Of a stretch of 53,694 nt of DNA, positions 53,694 through 53,694 are shown one piece after another (the first letter of the stretch is position 1; each line of letters begins with the position of its first letter). The stretch spans positions 1-53,694 of the forward strand of contig NZ_JAQSIP010000016.1 of the NCBI RefSeq assembly GCF_028649475.1, given 5' to 3'. Origin of the DNA: Curvibacter cyanobacteriorum. GTDB lineage: Bacteria; Pseudomonadota; Gammaproteobacteria; Burkholderiales; Burkholderiaceae_C. The translations under genes were made by a program, and so were the position numbers. The notes under the pieces are model-generated. The model worked only from the letters and a program-made list of their open reading frames with translations, made no database searches and was not told where the DNA came from.

Positions 53694-53694
53694 C

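Overview
The window is GC-rich, densely coded bacterial chromosome from a member of the Burkholderiales, most likely Comamonadaceae. The evidence is gene content: two orphan Bug-type tricarboxylate-transporter receptors, a phasin with PhaR-like sites, a hemC-hemD-hemX-hemY operon divergent from ppc, an FlhC C-terminus, and a CYP116B-type P450. The species cannot be fixed from the sequence alone.

Left part (1-14.8 kb): end of flhC; two co-transcribed lipoproteins, one of the FlgO family; an Lrp-type regulator divergent from an ACC deaminase (acdR/acdS) that is followed by a Bug receptor; a large FUSC/YccS membrane protein; ppc; and the heme operon. Middle-left (14.9-29.1 kb): cytochrome b561 with two YceI proteins; a MocR-type regulator divergent from a PaiB-like protein; a class III nucleotide cyclase fused to a PilZ domain; a VOC protein; valS-galU; TusA-like, NUDIX and CysM proteins; tRNA-Leu(CAA); and a PAS-GAF-GGDEF diguanylate cyclase.

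Middle-right (29.4-38.6 kb): a histidine phosphatase; a probably Fur-controlled operon of a small Cys/His membrane protein, a TonB-dependent receptor and a DUF1624-like membrane protein; katG behind an OxyR-spaced site; and a histone-deacetylase-family protein divergent from the phasin, with two identical PhaR-like boxes between them.

Right part (38.8-53.7 kb): the most distinctive locus. A Bug receptor and an IclR regulator are divergent, and the regulator is followed by a self-sufficient P450 (heme, FMN reductase and 2Fe-2S domains in one chain), a VOC protein and a fumarylacetoacetase. Matching palindromes lie on both sides of the regulator. This looks like a regulated catabolic unit whose substrate is unknown. 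It is followed by a patatin-like lipoprotein, a ferric-iron ABC transporter split as fbpC<- ->fbpB ->fbpA with a Fur-like box before fbpA, and a short-chain dehydrogenase behind a perfect 20-bp palindrome. The window ends inside an integrative element: a 14-bp match to the 3' end of tRNA-Asp, a P4-type integrase and an AlpA-like regulator.

Unusual small-scale structure includes an in-frame palindrome inside valS, a 12-bp-period repeat that lengthens the linker of HemD, a terminator-like hairpin directly before valS, and several short tandem repeats between genes.
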